64,000 bases of DNA from Neoroseomonas eburnea (GCF_018129005.1 NZ_JAAEDL010000015.1:1-64000); one strand, 5' to 3'; counted from the first letter of the stretch, positions 49,659-59,021 are shown. Notes: generated by a model not told the origin, from the letters alone. A program made the numbers and translations.

Positions 49659-50738
49659 ATGGGCCAGTTCCCGATCACCCGCACCACCTCGCCCAAACAG
49701 AAGCCGGCGGACGATTCGCTCTCCTTCGGCAAGGTCACGACCGACCACATGTTCCTGATGAACTACGAGGAGGGGAAGGGCTGGTTCAATCCGCGGATCG
49801 AGCCTTACGGTCCGCTGAGCCTCGATCCGGCGACCTCGGTGCTGCACTACGGCCAGGCGATCTTCGACGGGCTCAAGGCCTTCCGCGGCAGCGACGGCCA
49901 GATCCGGCTGTTCCGCGCCCAGCGCCATGCGGAACGCTTCAACCGCTCGGCCCAGCTCATGTGCATGCCGGACCTGCCGGTGGACATCATCCGCCAGAGC
50001 TTCGACGCCCTGGTCGGCCTCGACGCAGACTGGGTGCCGCGCAAGCCGGGCACCGCGCTCTACCTGCGCCCGACCATCATCGCGACGGATGTGATGCTCG
50101 GCGTGCATCCGGCGCACAACTACCTGTATTTCCTCATCCTCTCGCCGGTCGGCAGCTACTACAAGGAAGGCGTGAAGCCGGTGCGCATCCTCGCCACCGA
50201 CAAGCATGTGCGCGCCGTGAAGGGCGGCACCGGGGAAGCCAAGACGGCGGCGAACTACGCGCAGTCCCTCGCCGGCCAGCGGGACGCGGAGGCGCACGGC
50301 TACACCCAGGTGCTCTACCTGGACGGCGTGCACCGCAAGTACCTCGACGAGGTCGGCACCATGAACATCATGGTCCGCATCGGCGACGAGGTGATCACGC
50401 CGCCGCTCGCCGGCACCATCCTCGATGGCGTGACGCGCGCCTCCACGCTGCAGCTCATGCGCGACTGGGGGCTGAAGGTCAGCGAGCGGCCGATCACCAT
50501 CGACGAGGTGATGCAGGCCGGCCGCGACGGCACGTTGAAGGAGATGTGGGGCACCGGCACCGCCGCCGTGGTCTCGCCCGTGGGCACGCTCGGCTACAAG
50601 GGCGAGGACGTGCTCATCAACGGCGGCCAGACCGGCGAGCTGACGCAGAAGCTCTACGACGCGATCGTCGGCATCCAGTACGGCCGCAGCAACGACCCGC
50701 ACGGCTGGACCAGCATCGTGCCGGTGGATGCGGCCTGA
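49659..50738 (+). CDS. ilvE: branched-chain amino acid aminotransferase
   Basis: A protein of 359 residues of the long (BCAT type II) class. HYGQAIFDGLKAFR, LYLRPTIIATD, Lys195 in GEAKTAANYAQS for pyridoxal phosphate, and WGTGTAAVVSPVG near the C terminus. It transfers amino groups between Leu/Ile/Val and 2-oxoglutarate. AGGAAGGA precedes the ATG. Confidence 0.93.
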   Translation: MGQFPITRTTSPKQKPADDSLSFGKVTTDHMFLMNYEEGKGWFNPRIEPYGPLSLDPATSVLHYGQAIFDGLKAFRGSDGQIRLFRAQRHAERFNRSAQLMCMPDLPVDIIRQSFDALVGLDADWVPRKPGTALYLRPTIIATDVMLGVHPAHNYLYFLILSPVGSYYKEGVKPVRILATDKHVRAVKGGTGEAKTAANYAQSLAGQRDAEAHGYTQVLYLDGVHRKYLDEVGTMNIMVRIGDEVITPPLAGTILDGVTRASTLQLMRDWGLKVSERPITIDEVMQAGRDGTLKEMWGTGTAAVVSPVGTLGYKGEDVLINGGQTGELTQKLYDAIVGIQYGRSNDPHGWTSIVPVDAA

Positions 50739-50751
50739 GCGGCCGGCCCCG

Positions 50752-51282
50752 ATGGCGACCGTCCGCTTCCGCGTCGCGGAGGCGGAGGATGCCGTCGCCG
50801 TCGCGGCGCTGCTGACGGCGTCCTGGCAGGAATCCTATGCCGGGCTGCTGCCGGCGCCGCTGCTGCGGGACCGCCTGCCGGCGCTGCACGCGGCGATGTG
50901 GCGGGATCATTTCGCCGCGCCGCGCCCCGGCATCGTGCTGCTGGCGGAAGGCGAGGACGGGCTGCGCGGCTTCTGCGCCGCCTGGCTCGAGGGGACGGAG
51001 GCCTATGTGGACAACCTCCACCTCCGTCCGGGCCTGCGTGGCGGCGGGACCGGGCCGCAACTGCTCGGCCGCGCCGTGGCGGCGCTGATGGCGCGAGGCG
51101 CGACTCGGGCGGCGCTGACCATCATCGAGGGCAATGACGGGGCGCTGCGCTTCTACCACCGCCTCGGCGGCATGGCGGGCCAGCCCTACGATGCCGAACT
51201 GCACGGGGAACGCGTGCGCTACCGGCCGATCACCTGGGCTCGGGCGGACGAGCTGGTGCGCGCCTGCGGGGCCGGCGGGTAG
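50752..51282 (+). CDS. GNAT-family N-acetyltransferase
   Basis: A protein of 176 residues with VRFRVAEAEDAVAVAALLTA, AYVDNLHLRPGLRGGGTGPQ (acetyl-CoA site, motif A) and ALTIIEGNDGALRFYHRLGG (motif B). It follows ilvE by 13 bases and is probably cotranscribed. Substrate unknown. Confidence 0.82.
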   Translation: MATVRFRVAEAEDAVAVAALLTASWQESYAGLLPAPLLRDRLPALHAAMWRDHFAAPRPGIVLLAEGEDGLRGFCAAWLEGTEAYVDNLHLRPGLRGGGTGPQLLGRAVAALMARGATRAALTIIEGNDGALRFYHRLGGMAGQPYDAELHGERVRYRPITWARADELVRACGAGG

Positions 51283-51310
51283 CGCGACCGCCCAGGCGCC
51301 GCCCCGGCGA

Positions 51311-52153
51311 TCATTCCTCCAGCGAGAAGGCGTCCCGCGGCGATGGCGTGTGGCGCGAATACTCCATCGCGGTGAAGCCGCCGCCCTGGTAGCGCTCGGT
51401 CACCGGATCGGCGGTGACGTGCTCGACCTCCGCCCGCCAGGGTTCGGCGGAATCCCGCGGCGCCCAGCCGAGGCGCTCACGGTGGTCGCGGCCCCAGTAG
51501 GAGGCCGGGTTGTCCGAGCAGGCCCAGATCACCGCATGCCCGGCGCGTTCGGCGAGCACGCAGCGCTCGACCAGCCGCGTCAGGTCGCCATAGGACAGCC
51601 AGGTCGAGAGCATCCGCCGGTCGACCGGCTTCGGGAAGCAGGAGCCGATGCGCAGGTTGACGTTCTCGATGCCGTGCTTGTCCCAGTACATCCGGCCCAT
51701 CAGCTCGCCATAGGCCTTGGACAGGCCGTAGTAGCCGTCCGGACGGAAGGCGCAGTCGAAGTCGAGGCGCTCCGCATTGCCGGTGGGCCGCTCGTGGAAT
51801 CCGATCGAGTGGTTGGAACTCGCGAAGACGACCCGCGCGCCTTCACGCCGCGCCGCCTCATAGACGTGGTAGAGGCCGCGGAGGTTCGGGCCGAGCACCT
51901 CCTCGAAGGGACGTTCCACCGAGACGCCGCCGAAGTGGAGGATGGCGCCGCAGCCCTCCGCCTGGCGGATCAGCGCGACGCCGTCGTTGAGGTCCGCCTT
52001 CACGAAGCTCGCGCCGGCCGGCAGCGGGTCCGGGAAGGGCACGATGTCGGTCAGGCGCAGCCGCCAGCCGTGCTCGGCCAGCGCCTTCGCGAGATGGCGG
52101 CCGAGCGCGCCGGAGGCGCCGGTGAGCAGGACGGGTCTGGCAGGTGCGGTCAT
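51311..52153 (-). CDS. udh: uronate dehydrogenase
   Basis: A protein of 280 residues of the short-chain/epimerase fold: TGASGALGRHLAKAL for NAD, ILHFGGVSVERPFEEVL, FASSNHSIGFHERP, and the catalytic Tyr-Lys in YYGLSKAYGELMGRMY, all close to Agrobacterium Udh. That enzyme oxidises glucuronate or galacturonate to the aldarolactone. It is the last gene of the TRAP operon (four bases after DctM), so imported hexuronate is the likely substrate. Confidence 0.85.
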   Translation of the reverse strand: MTAPARPVLLTGASGALGRHLAKALAEHGWRLRLTDIVPFPDPLPAGASFVKADLNDGVALIRQAEGCGAILHFGGVSVERPFEEVLGPNLRGLYHVYEAARREGARVVFASSNHSIGFHERPTGNAERLDFDCAFRPDGYYGLSKAYGELMGRMYWDKHGIENVNLRIGSCFPKPVDRRMLSTWLSYGDLTRLVERCVLAERAGHAVIWACSDNPASYWGRDHRERLGWAPRDSAEPWRAEVEHVTADPVTERYQGGGFTAMEYSRHTPSPRDAFSLEE

Positions 52154-52157
52154 GGCG

Positions 52158-53456
52158 TCAGGTTCCGTAGCCGAGCAGCAGGCGCGGCAGCGTCAGGGAC
52201 ATCGCCGGCCAATAGGTGGTGAACGCGAGCGCGACCATGATCGCACCCCAGAAGGGGATGATGGTGCGCATGATGTGCTCGATGCGGATCTGCCCGATGG
52301 CGCAGCCGACGAACAGCACCGCGCCCACCGGCGGCGTGGTCAGGCCGAGGCCCAGGTTCATCATCATCACCATGCCGAACTGCACCGGGTCCATGCCGAT
52401 GGCCATGACCACTGGCAGGAAGATCGGCGTGGTGATCAGGATCAGCGCCGCCATGTCCATCACGCAGCCGAGGATCAGCAGGCAGAGGTTGATCAGCAGC
52501 AGGATGACGATCGGGTTGTCGCTGATGGCGAGCATGCCGTCGGTCAGGATCTCCGGCAGGCGGTACATGGCCAGCAGCCAGGCGAAGGCCGTGGCCGTGC
52601 CGACCAGCAGGAAGACGACCGAGGTGGTGCGCACGCTCGCCTTCGCCGCGATGACGAAATCCTTCCAGGGCAGCGCGCGATAGACAGTGATCGTCACCAG
52701 CAGCGCCCAGATGGCGCCGAAGGCGGCGCTCTCCGTCACGGTGAAGATCCCGCTCAGCACGCCGCCCAGGATGATGACGGCCGTGAGCAGCCCCGGCAGC
52801 GCATCCACGAAGGTGCAGGCCAGGTGCCGGAAGCCCTTCCAGTCATCGGCCGGATAGCCGCGGCGCACCGCCATGACATAGGCGGCGATGCCGAGGAAGA
52901 GGCACATCATGATCCCCGGCACGATGCCCGCGATGAACAGCGCCGAGACCGAGATGCCGCCCCCCGCCGCCAGCGAATAGAGGATCATGTTGTGCGAGGG
53001 CGGAATGAGGATGCCGGCGATCGACGACGTCACGGTCAGCGACACCGCATAGTCCACCCCGTACCCCTTCGCCTTCATCGCCGGGATCAGGATGGTGCCG
53101 GTCGCCGAGGTGTCGGCGACGGCAGAGCCCGAGATGCCGCCGAACAGCATGGAGGTGGAGACATCCACCATGCCGAGCCCGCCGCGCATCCAGCCCACCG
53201 TCGCGCTGGCGAGCGCCACCAGCCGCCGGGCGATGCCGCCATGCAGCATGATCTCGCCGGCGAAGATGAAGAAGGGAATGGCGAGCAGGGCGAAGATGCT
53301 CATGCCGCTCGCCATCTGCTGGAAGGCGACGGCGGGGTTCAGCCCCTCGTAGATGAAGCCCGCGACGGCGGCGATGCCGAGGCAGAAGGCCACCGGCACG
53401 CCGGCGACGACGCCGACGGCGAAGACCGAGAAGATCAGAAGCAGGCCAGGTTCCAC
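52158..53456 (-). CDS. dctM: TRAP transporter large permease (DctM)
   Basis: A protein of 432 residues with about 12 membrane segments, including AIPFFIFAGEIMLHGGIARR, FGGISGSAVADTSATGTILI and GLTTPPVGAVLFVGCAIG, diagnostic of DctM. It uses the sodium gradient to import an acid captured by DctP. Seven bases after DctQ. Confidence 0.93.
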   Translation of the reverse strand: MEPGLLLIFSVFAVGVVAGVPVAFCLGIAAVAGFIYEGLNPAVAFQQMASGMSIFALLAIPFFIFAGEIMLHGGIARRLVALASATVGWMRGGLGMVDVSTSMLFGGISGSAVADTSATGTILIPAMKAKGYGVDYAVSLTVTSSIAGILIPPSHNMILYSLAAGGGISVSALFIAGIVPGIMMCLFLGIAAYVMAVRRGYPADDWKGFRHLACTFVDALPGLLTAVIILGGVLSGIFTVTESAAFGAIWALLVTITVYRALPWKDFVIAAKASVRTTSVVFLLVGTATAFAWLLAMYRLPEILTDGMLAISDNPIVILLLINLCLLILGCVMDMAALILITTPIFLPVVMAIGMDPVQFGMVMMMNLGLGLTTPPVGAVLFVGCAIGQIRIEHIMRTIIPFWGAIMVALAFTTYWPAMSLTLPRLLLGYGT

Positions 53457-53463
53457 GCGCGCG

Positions 53464-53979
53464 TCACTCCAGGAAGGCGGCGGCGACGCCGCGCTGTTCC
53501 GGCGCTTCCTTCGACAGGAAGTCCTTCAGCACCTGCTCGATGGCATAGAGCACCATCAGCGCGCCGCCGGCGGTCATCGGCACGTAGGTCCAGCCCTGGC
53601 TGATGCCGAGCAGCGGGATCCTGAAGGCCGCCACCATGTCCACCAGTTCCCACGACCACCAGGCCATGGCCGCGCCGAACAGGCCCATGAGCGCATCGCA
53701 GCCCAGCGCGATCCAGCGCTGCGCCGTGCGCGGCAACGCTTCCCGCACGCCGAGGACCGACAGGTGGAAGCGCTCCCGCACCCCCACCGCGGCCACCGGC
53801 ATGGCGATGGCGAGGATGGCGAGCGTCGCCGCGCGCTCGATCCAGGTCGGCGTGTCGTTGAGCACGTAGCGGCCGAAGACCAGCCAGCCCATCATGGCGA
53901 TGAGGCCGACGAGCGCGATGCTCGCCAGCCCCACCGTCAGCGCCGACAGGATGTCGAGCGCGCGGGAGAAGGCCCTCAC
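53464..53979 (-). CDS. dctQ: TRAP transporter small permease (DctQ)
   Basis: A protein of 171 residues with four membrane segments (LASIALVGLIAMMGWLVFGR, AATLAILAIAMPVAAVGVRE and two later) and RYVLNDTPTWIERAATLAIL, typical of DctQ. It overlaps the DctP stop by four bases. Confidence 0.9.
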   Translation of the reverse strand: MRAFSRALDILSALTVGLASIALVGLIAMMGWLVFGRYVLNDTPTWIERAATLAILAIAMPVAAVGVRERFHLSVLGVREALPRTAQRWIALGCDALMGLFGAAMAWWSWELVDMVAAFRIPLLGISQGWTYVPMTAGGALMVLYAIEQVLKDFLSKEAPEQRGVAAAFLE

Positions 53980-54977
53980 TGCAGCTCGCGGATCTGCCGG
54001 ACCAGCGCCGCGAGCCGCGCATCGGCGGCGTACTTCGCGTAGACCGGCTCCATCATCGCGGCCCAGGGCGTGCGGTCGCTGATCTCGATGACCGTCACGC
54101 CGGCGGCGACCACGCGCTCGCGGGAGACGCGCTCGCGCTCCGCCCAGGCGCGGCGCTGGATGGCGGCGGATTCGCGCGCGGCGTCACGCAGGATGGCGCG
54201 TTCCTGCTCGTTCAGCCGGCGCCAGCGCTGGGCGGAGACCGCCAGGACTTCCGGCACGTTGGAGTGTTCGGTGGTGGAGTAGTAGCGCGCGACCTCGAAG
54301 TGGCGCGTGGACTCGTAGGATGGCCAGTTGTTCTCCGCCCCGTCGATCACGCCGGATTGCAGGGAGGTGAAGACCTCGCCGAAGGGCAGCGGCGTCGGGT
54401 TGGCGCCGAGCGCGCGCATCAGGTCGATCCAAAGGTCGGAGGTTTGCACGCGGATCTTCATGCCGCGCAGGTCGGCGGGCGTGCGCACCGGGCGCGTGGT
54501 ATAGAGGCTGCGCGCCCCCGCGTCGTACCAGGACAGGGCGACGATGCCGATCCGTTCGAGATCCTGCGCGATCGCCTCGCCCGCCGGGCCGTCGATGGCG
54601 CGCTGCATGTGGCCGACGTCGCGGAACAGGAAGGGCAGCGTCACGACATTCGTCGTCGGCGCCAGGTTGTTGAAGGGCGAGAGGTTGAAGTTGGCGAAAT
54701 CGATGGTCCCCAGCCGCATCTGCTGGATCGCCTCGTCCTGCTGGCCGAGCTGCGCCGAATGGAAGGTGCGCATGCGGATGCGGTTGCTGGTGCGTTCGCC
54801 CACCATGCGGGTGAAGGCATCCATGCCGATGCCGTTCGGATAGTCGGCGGCATGGATGTTCCAGCCGCGCCATTCCTGCGCGGCGGCAGGCGTGGCGCCG
54901 AGGCCGATCGCACCGAGGGCGGCCGTCGCCAGCGCGGCCAGCAGGAGGCGGCCACGCCGCCGGGGGGTGGGGTGCAT
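53976..54977 (-). CDS. dctP: TRAP transporter solute-binding protein (DctP)
   Basis: A protein of 333 residues with a signal peptide, SAQLGQQDEAIQQMRLGTID and DLRGMKIRVQTSDLWIDLMR carrying the conserved Arg that pairs with substrate carboxylate, and QSGVIDGAENNWPSY. Periplasmic capture of a sugar acid. The ATG at 54977 has GAGGAG at the proper distance; an ATG at 54983 abuts it. Confidence 0.9.
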   Translation of the reverse strand: MHPTPRRRGRLLLAALATAALGAIGLGATPAAAQEWRGWNIHAADYPNGIGMDAFTRMVGERTSNRIRMRTFHSAQLGQQDEAIQQMRLGTIDFANFNLSPFNNLAPTTNVVTLPFLFRDVGHMQRAIDGPAGEAIAQDLERIGIVALSWYDAGARSLYTTRPVRTPADLRGMKIRVQTSDLWIDLMRALGANPTPLPFGEVFTSLQSGVIDGAENNWPSYESTRHFEVARYYSTTEHSNVPEVLAVSAQRWRRLNEQERAILRDAARESAAIQRRAWAERERVSRERVVAAGVTVIEISDRTPWAAMMEPVYAKYAADARLAALVRQIRELQ

Positions 54978-55031
54978 GAACATCTCCTCGCGTGTCGGGG
55001 GCGGGTCGGGCCACCCCTCGGTCTTGGTTAA

Positions 55032-55050
55032 CTGCAATAGCAGATGGCAG
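55032..55050. promoter_or_regulatory. GntR operator 1, before the TRAP operon
   Basis: CTGCAATAGCAGATGGCAG matches operator 2 at 17 of 19 positions. It lies 55 bases before the DctP start, between that gene and the stop of the DapA-family gene. Confidence 0.65.
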
Positions 55051-55086
55051 TCTGATGCGGCGACGCGGCGGGCGTCAACGCCCGCG

Positions 55087-55974
55087 TCAGCCTGCCCGCC
55101 AGCCTGCCACGAGCTCGCGCAGCCGCGCGAGGGAATCCGGCGCCAGCGGCCAGGAGGCCGGCGGGCGGGCATGGCCCACATCCTCGCCGATGAGTGCCAG
55201 CGCGGCCTTCACGACCGAGACATTGGCGCCGTTCTGCTCTTCGGCACGCAGCGCCTCGAAGGCGCCGATCTCGGCGATCAGGGCATTGGCGCGCGGCATG
55301 TCGCCGGCGCGCAGCGCGGTGAGGATGGCGACGGAGCGTTCGGGCGCGAGGTTGATCAGCCCCGAGGTGAAGCCCTGCGCGCCGAGCGCCGTCATCGGCG
55401 GCGCCCAGGGTTCGGCCAGGCCGCAGACGAAGCGGATGTGCGGTGCGGCGCGGATGGCACGCGCCAGCGCCATGAGGTCCGGGTTCGCCCATTTCACCGC
55501 CACCACGCCCGGAAGGCCGCAGAGCGCCGCGACCGCATCCGGCCCGATGGCGGCGTTGCGCAGGTAGAGCACGACCGGCAGCGCGGCGGCCTCGGCGACA
55601 CGCCGGACATAGTCCGCCACGCCGCGCGGGCTGGCAAAGGGGTCGGGCGGCTGGTGGATCATGACGGCATCCGCGCCATCGGCCTTGGCGCGCGCGGCGA
55701 GGCGGACCGCCTCCGTCACGCTGCGCCCGATGCCGGCGATGATCCGCGCGCGGCCGGCGACCAGGGCGGGAACCTCCGCCTGCATGCGCTCGGCCTCGGT
55801 GACGGTGAGGCCGTAGAACTCGGAGGTGTTGCCGTTGACGGTCAGCGCGTCCACGCCCGCCCCGACGCAGCGCGCGATGATGGGGCCGAGGCGGGCCGGG
55901 AGGATCTGGTCATGCGCATCGAAGGGCGTGACCAGGATGCCGGAAATGCCGGACAGCGCCTCGATCAGCGTCAT
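55087..55974 (-). CDS. DapA-family aldolase/dehydratase for sugar acids
   Basis: A protein of 295 residues with the DHDPS/NAL fold: GILVTPFDAHD, VNGNTSEFYGLTVTEAERM, VVLYLRNAAIG with the conserved Tyr, and VVAVKWANPD with the Schiff-base Lys. In sugar-acid clusters such enzymes act as 5-dehydro-4-deoxyglucarate or 2-keto-3-deoxyarabonate dehydratases or as aldolases. ATGA overlap with the gntR stop. Confidence 0.82.
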   Translation of the reverse strand: MTLIEALSGISGILVTPFDAHDQILPARLGPIIARCVGAGVDALTVNGNTSEFYGLTVTEAERMQAEVPALVAGRARIIAGIGRSVTEAVRLAARAKADGADAVMIHQPPDPFASPRGVADYVRRVAEAAALPVVLYLRNAAIGPDAVAALCGLPGVVAVKWANPDLMALARAIRAAPHIRFVCGLAEPWAPPMTALGAQGFTSGLINLAPERSVAILTALRAGDMPRANALIAEIGAFEALRAEEQNGANVSVVKAALALIGEDVGHARPPASWPLAPDSLARLRELVAGWRAG

Positions 55975-56684
55975 GGCGGCCGCTTCCCCCGTGGTGGTGG
56001 CGACAATACGCCGTTGGTGACGAGCGAGCGCAGCACATGCGCGCGCATCCGCGCCTCGGCGAGCGCGGGGTCGCGCCGCCTTAGCGCGGCGACGATGCCC
56101 TGGTGCTCGCGCAGCGCCTTGGGCAGGTCCCGCGGCGTGCTGCCCACGGCGCGCCGGCGCCCGAGATGGTCGTAGGCGCGCAGCGAAGCGAGGGAGCGCA
56201 TCAGGAACAGGTTGCCGGTCGCGCGATGGATCAGCGCGTGGAATTCCTCGTTCGCTTCGTCGAGTATGTCGTGGTCGGCGGCGTCCGTGCCGGCCTTCAT
56301 GCGCGCGAGGATGGAGGTGAAGGTCGCCAGCGCCGCCGCGTCGAGCCGTTCCGCCGCCAGCGCGGCCGCAACCCCTTCGAGGGCGGCGCGGATGCGCCCC
56401 AGCTCCCCGAGTTGCGCCGGGCCCATCTCCGCCACCACCGTGCCGCGGCGCGGCAGCGTGATGACCATGCCGTCCTGCTCGAGGCGTTGCAGCGCCTCGC
56501 GCACCGGCTGGGCGGAGATGCCGAGCTGCGTCGCCAGGCTGCGTTCGGAGATCTTGCGCCCGGCCGGCAGCATGCCCTGCACGATCGACTCGCGCAGTCG
56601 CCGATAGGCGCGTTCGCCGAGGGAGAGCGTGTCCTCCTCGGCCAGCGGCGCGATCCTCCCGCGGGCTGTCTCTGCAGCGGCCAT
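55971..56684 (-). CDS. GntR/FadR-family regulator
   Basis: A protein of 237 residues: winged helix (SLGERAYRRLRESIVQGMLP, ERSLATQLGISAQPVREALQ, DGMVITLPRRGTVVAEM), then an FCD ligand-binding domain (HDILDEANEEFHALIHRATG, LREHQGIVAALRRRDPALAE). It probably represses the island until a sugar acid binds. The operator starts almost at the start codon, with no ribosome site visible, so the mRNA may be leaderless. Confidence 0.88.
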   Translation of the reverse strand: MAAAETARGRIAPLAEEDTLSLGERAYRRLRESIVQGMLPAGRKISERSLATQLGISAQPVREALQRLEQDGMVITLPRRGTVVAEMGPAQLGELGRIRAALEGVAAALAAERLDAAALATFTSILARMKAGTDAADHDILDEANEEFHALIHRATGNLFLMRSLASLRAYDHLGRRRAVGSTPRDLPKALREHQGIVAALRRRDPALAEARMRAHVLRSLVTNGVLSPPPRGKRPP

Positions 56685-56690
56685 GGACAT

Positions 56691-56709
56691 CTGCCATAGC
56701 AGTTGGCAG
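56691..56709. promoter_or_regulatory. GntR operator 2, in the gntR/dehydratase divergent gap
   Basis: CTGCCATAGCAGTTGGCAG contains CTGCCA and TGGCAG as inverted arms. It differs from operator 1 at two positions. Confidence 0.7.
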
Positions 56710-56739
56710 CCTTCGCGGGAAGAACGAGGAGGACCCGCC

Positions 56740-58467
56740 ATGTCCCGCAAGCGCCCCGAGGAATTGCGCAGCCACCGCTGGTTCGGCGTGGACGACCTGC
56801 GCGCCTTCGGCCATCGCAGCCGCATGCTGCAGGCCGGCTTCGCGGAGGCCGATTTCCGCGGCAAGCCGGTGATCGGCATCATCAACACCTGGTCGGAGCT
56901 CAGCCCCTGCCATTTCCACTTCCGCACGCGGGCGGAGGAGGTGAAACGCGGCGTCTGGCAGGCCGGCGGCTTCCCGGTCGAATTGCCGGCGCATCCGGTG
57001 ACGGAGCAGTACCAGAAGCCGACCTCGATGCTCTATCGCAACCTGCTGGCGATGGAGACGGAGGAACTTGCGCGCAGCCATCCCTGCGACGGGCTGGTGC
57101 TGCTCGGCGGCTGCGACAAGACGCCGCCGGGACTGATGATGGGGGCGATCAGTTCCGGGCTGCCGTCGATCTTCGTCCCGGCGGGGCCGATGCTGCGCGG
57201 CAACTGGCGCGGCAAGACGCTCGGCTCCGGCTCCGATGTGTGGAAGTACCATGCCGAACTCCGCGCGGGGAACATCACGCCGGCGCAGTGGAAGGACATG
57301 GAAGGCGGCATCGCGCGGTCCTTCGGCACCTGCATGACCGCCGGCACCGCGGCGACGATGATGCTGGCGGTCGAGGCGCTGGGCTTCACGCTGCCCGGCG
57401 CCAGCAGCATTCCGGCGGCGGATTCCGCCCATCCGCGCATGGCCACCGATGCCGGCCGGCGCATCGTCGAGATGGTGTGGGAAGACCTCACGCCGCAGGC
57501 ACTGATTACCGAGGGCAGCGTGGACAATGCCGTCACCGCGGCGATGGCCTTCGGCGGATCGACCAACGCCATCCCGCACCTGATCGCCATGGCGCGGCGC
57601 GCGGGCGTGATGCTGGATCTCGAGCGCTTCGACGCGCTGTCGCAGCGCGTGCCGCTGGTGGCGAACCTCCGCCCCAATGCCGGCGAGAACCTGATGGAGG
57701 ATTTCTTCTACGCCGGCGGCACGCGGGCCTTCCTCAACCGCATCCGCGACTTCCTCGACCTCTCCGCGCGCACCGTCACCGGGCACACGATGGGCGAGAA
57801 CATCGAGGGTGCGGAGGTGTTCGACGACACGGTGATCCTGCCGCTCGACAGGCCGCTGCAATCGGAGGGCGGGCTCGCGGTGCTGAAGGGCTCGCTCGCG
57901 CCGCAGGGCGCGGTGATCAAGACCTCCGCTGCCGAACCGCGCCTGTTGCAGCACACCGGCCCGGCCATCGTCTTCGAGGACTACGCCGACCTGAAGAAGC
58001 GGCTCGACGATCCCGACCTGCCGGTCACGCCGGACTCCGTGCTGGTGCTGAAGCAGGCCGGGCCGCAGGGCGGGCCGGGCATGCCGGAATGGGGCATGCT
58101 GCCGCTGCCGAAGAAGATGCTGCAGCAGGGCGTGCGCGACATGGTGCGGCTGTCGGATGCGCGCATGTCCGGCACCTCCTACGGCACCTGCGTGCTGCAC
58201 GTTGCGCCGGAAAGCCATGTCGGCGGGCCGCTCGCCTTCGTGCGGGACGGCGACCTGATCCGGCTGGACGTGGCGGGGCGGCGACTCGACCTGCTGGTGG
58301 ACGATGCAGAGATGGAGCGCCGCCGCGCCGCCTGGACGCCGCCGCCGCGGCGCTACGCGCGCGGCTGGACGTCGCTGTACCTCGACAACGTGACGCAGGC
58401 CGACGAGGGCTGCGACCTGCGGTTCCTGGAAGGCACGCTGCCGACGCCGGAGCCGGACATCTACTGA
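56740..58467 (+). CDS. IlvD/Edd-family sugar-acid dehydratase
   Basis: A protein of 575 residues with IGIINTWSELSPCHFHFRTR, LLGGCDKTPPGLMMG and SFGTCMTAGTAATMM carrying the iron-sulphur Cys, AFGGSTNAIPHLIAMARRAG and RMSGTSYGTCVLHVAPES. This is the pattern of L-arabonate/D-xylonate-type dehydratases rather than housekeeping IlvD. GAGGAG lies eight bases before the ATG. It dehydrates an aldonate, giving a 2-keto-3-deoxy acid that the DapA-family enzyme could use. Confidence 0.88.
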   Translation: MSRKRPEELRSHRWFGVDDLRAFGHRSRMLQAGFAEADFRGKPVIGIINTWSELSPCHFHFRTRAEEVKRGVWQAGGFPVELPAHPVTEQYQKPTSMLYRNLLAMETEELARSHPCDGLVLLGGCDKTPPGLMMGAISSGLPSIFVPAGPMLRGNWRGKTLGSGSDVWKYHAELRAGNITPAQWKDMEGGIARSFGTCMTAGTAATMMLAVEALGFTLPGASSIPAADSAHPRMATDAGRRIVEMVWEDLTPQALITEGSVDNAVTAAMAFGGSTNAIPHLIAMARRAGVMLDLERFDALSQRVPLVANLRPNAGENLMEDFFYAGGTRAFLNRIRDFLDLSARTVTGHTMGENIEGAEVFDDTVILPLDRPLQSEGGLAVLKGSLAPQGAVIKTSAAEPRLLQHTGPAIVFEDYADLKKRLDDPDLPVTPDSVLVLKQAGPQGGPGMPEWGMLPLPKKMLQQGVRDMVRLSDARMSGTSYGTCVLHVAPESHVGGPLAFVRDGDLIRLDVAGRRLDLLVDDAEMERRRAAWTPPPRRYARGWTSLYLDNVTQADEGCDLRFLEGTLPTPEPDIY

Positions 58468-59021
58468 CCGCGGTTGGGCGCGGCGTTCGAATCCTCGAAG
58501 CGCCGCGCCGCCGCCTCCACGTCGAAGCGGCGTTCGTCCAGGGTTTCCGGGTCCCACTCGCTGCGCTCGGCGGCGAAGAAGTCGCCGCCGTAGACGTGCA
58601 GAGCCGCTGTCAGGCGCGAGATCGGGTTGGTGACGGAATGGATCACGTCGCGCCCCAGCACCGCGCAGTCGCGCGCGGCGAGCGCCATGGCGCCCGCGGC
58701 CTCGATATGGTGGCCGTCGCCGGTCTCGATCCGGCGCCAGAAGATGTTGTCCTCCCGACCCGTATAGATGCCGATCACGGCCCACATGCGATGGTCGTGC
58801 GGCAGCAGCGTCATGTACGGCCCCCAGACCAGGTTGAGGATGGTCAACTCGGTCGAGCGGTAGATGGGGAAGAGGCCCGCATGCTTCGGCTCGCCCATCG
58901 CGGCGAGGACGGCTCCGGGGTCCGAGACGGCGCGTGCGATCACCTCCCGTACCGACTTGTGGGTGCGGTCCCGCTGGATCGCCTGGCGGCAATCCTCGAC
59001 GAGCCGATCGATGTCGAACAT
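58461..59021 (-). CDS. cysteine-dioxygenase-like cupin
   Basis: A protein of 186 residues with the cupin metal motif LLPHDHRMWAVIGIYTGRED, then HVYGGDFFAAERSEWDPET with a third His. Relatives oxidise thiols such as cysteine or 3-mercaptopropionate, but the substrate is unknown here. Its end overlaps the convergent dehydratase gene by seven bases. Confidence 0.7.
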   Translation of the reverse strand: MFDIDRLVEDCRQAIQRDRTHKSVREVIARAVSDPGAVLAAMGEPKHAGLFPIYRSTELTILNLVWGPYMTLLPHDHRMWAVIGIYTGREDNIFWRRIETGDGHHIEAAGAMALAARDCAVLGRDVIHSVTNPISRLTAALHVYGGDFFAAERSEWDPETLDERRFDVEAAARRFEDSNAAPNRGQ

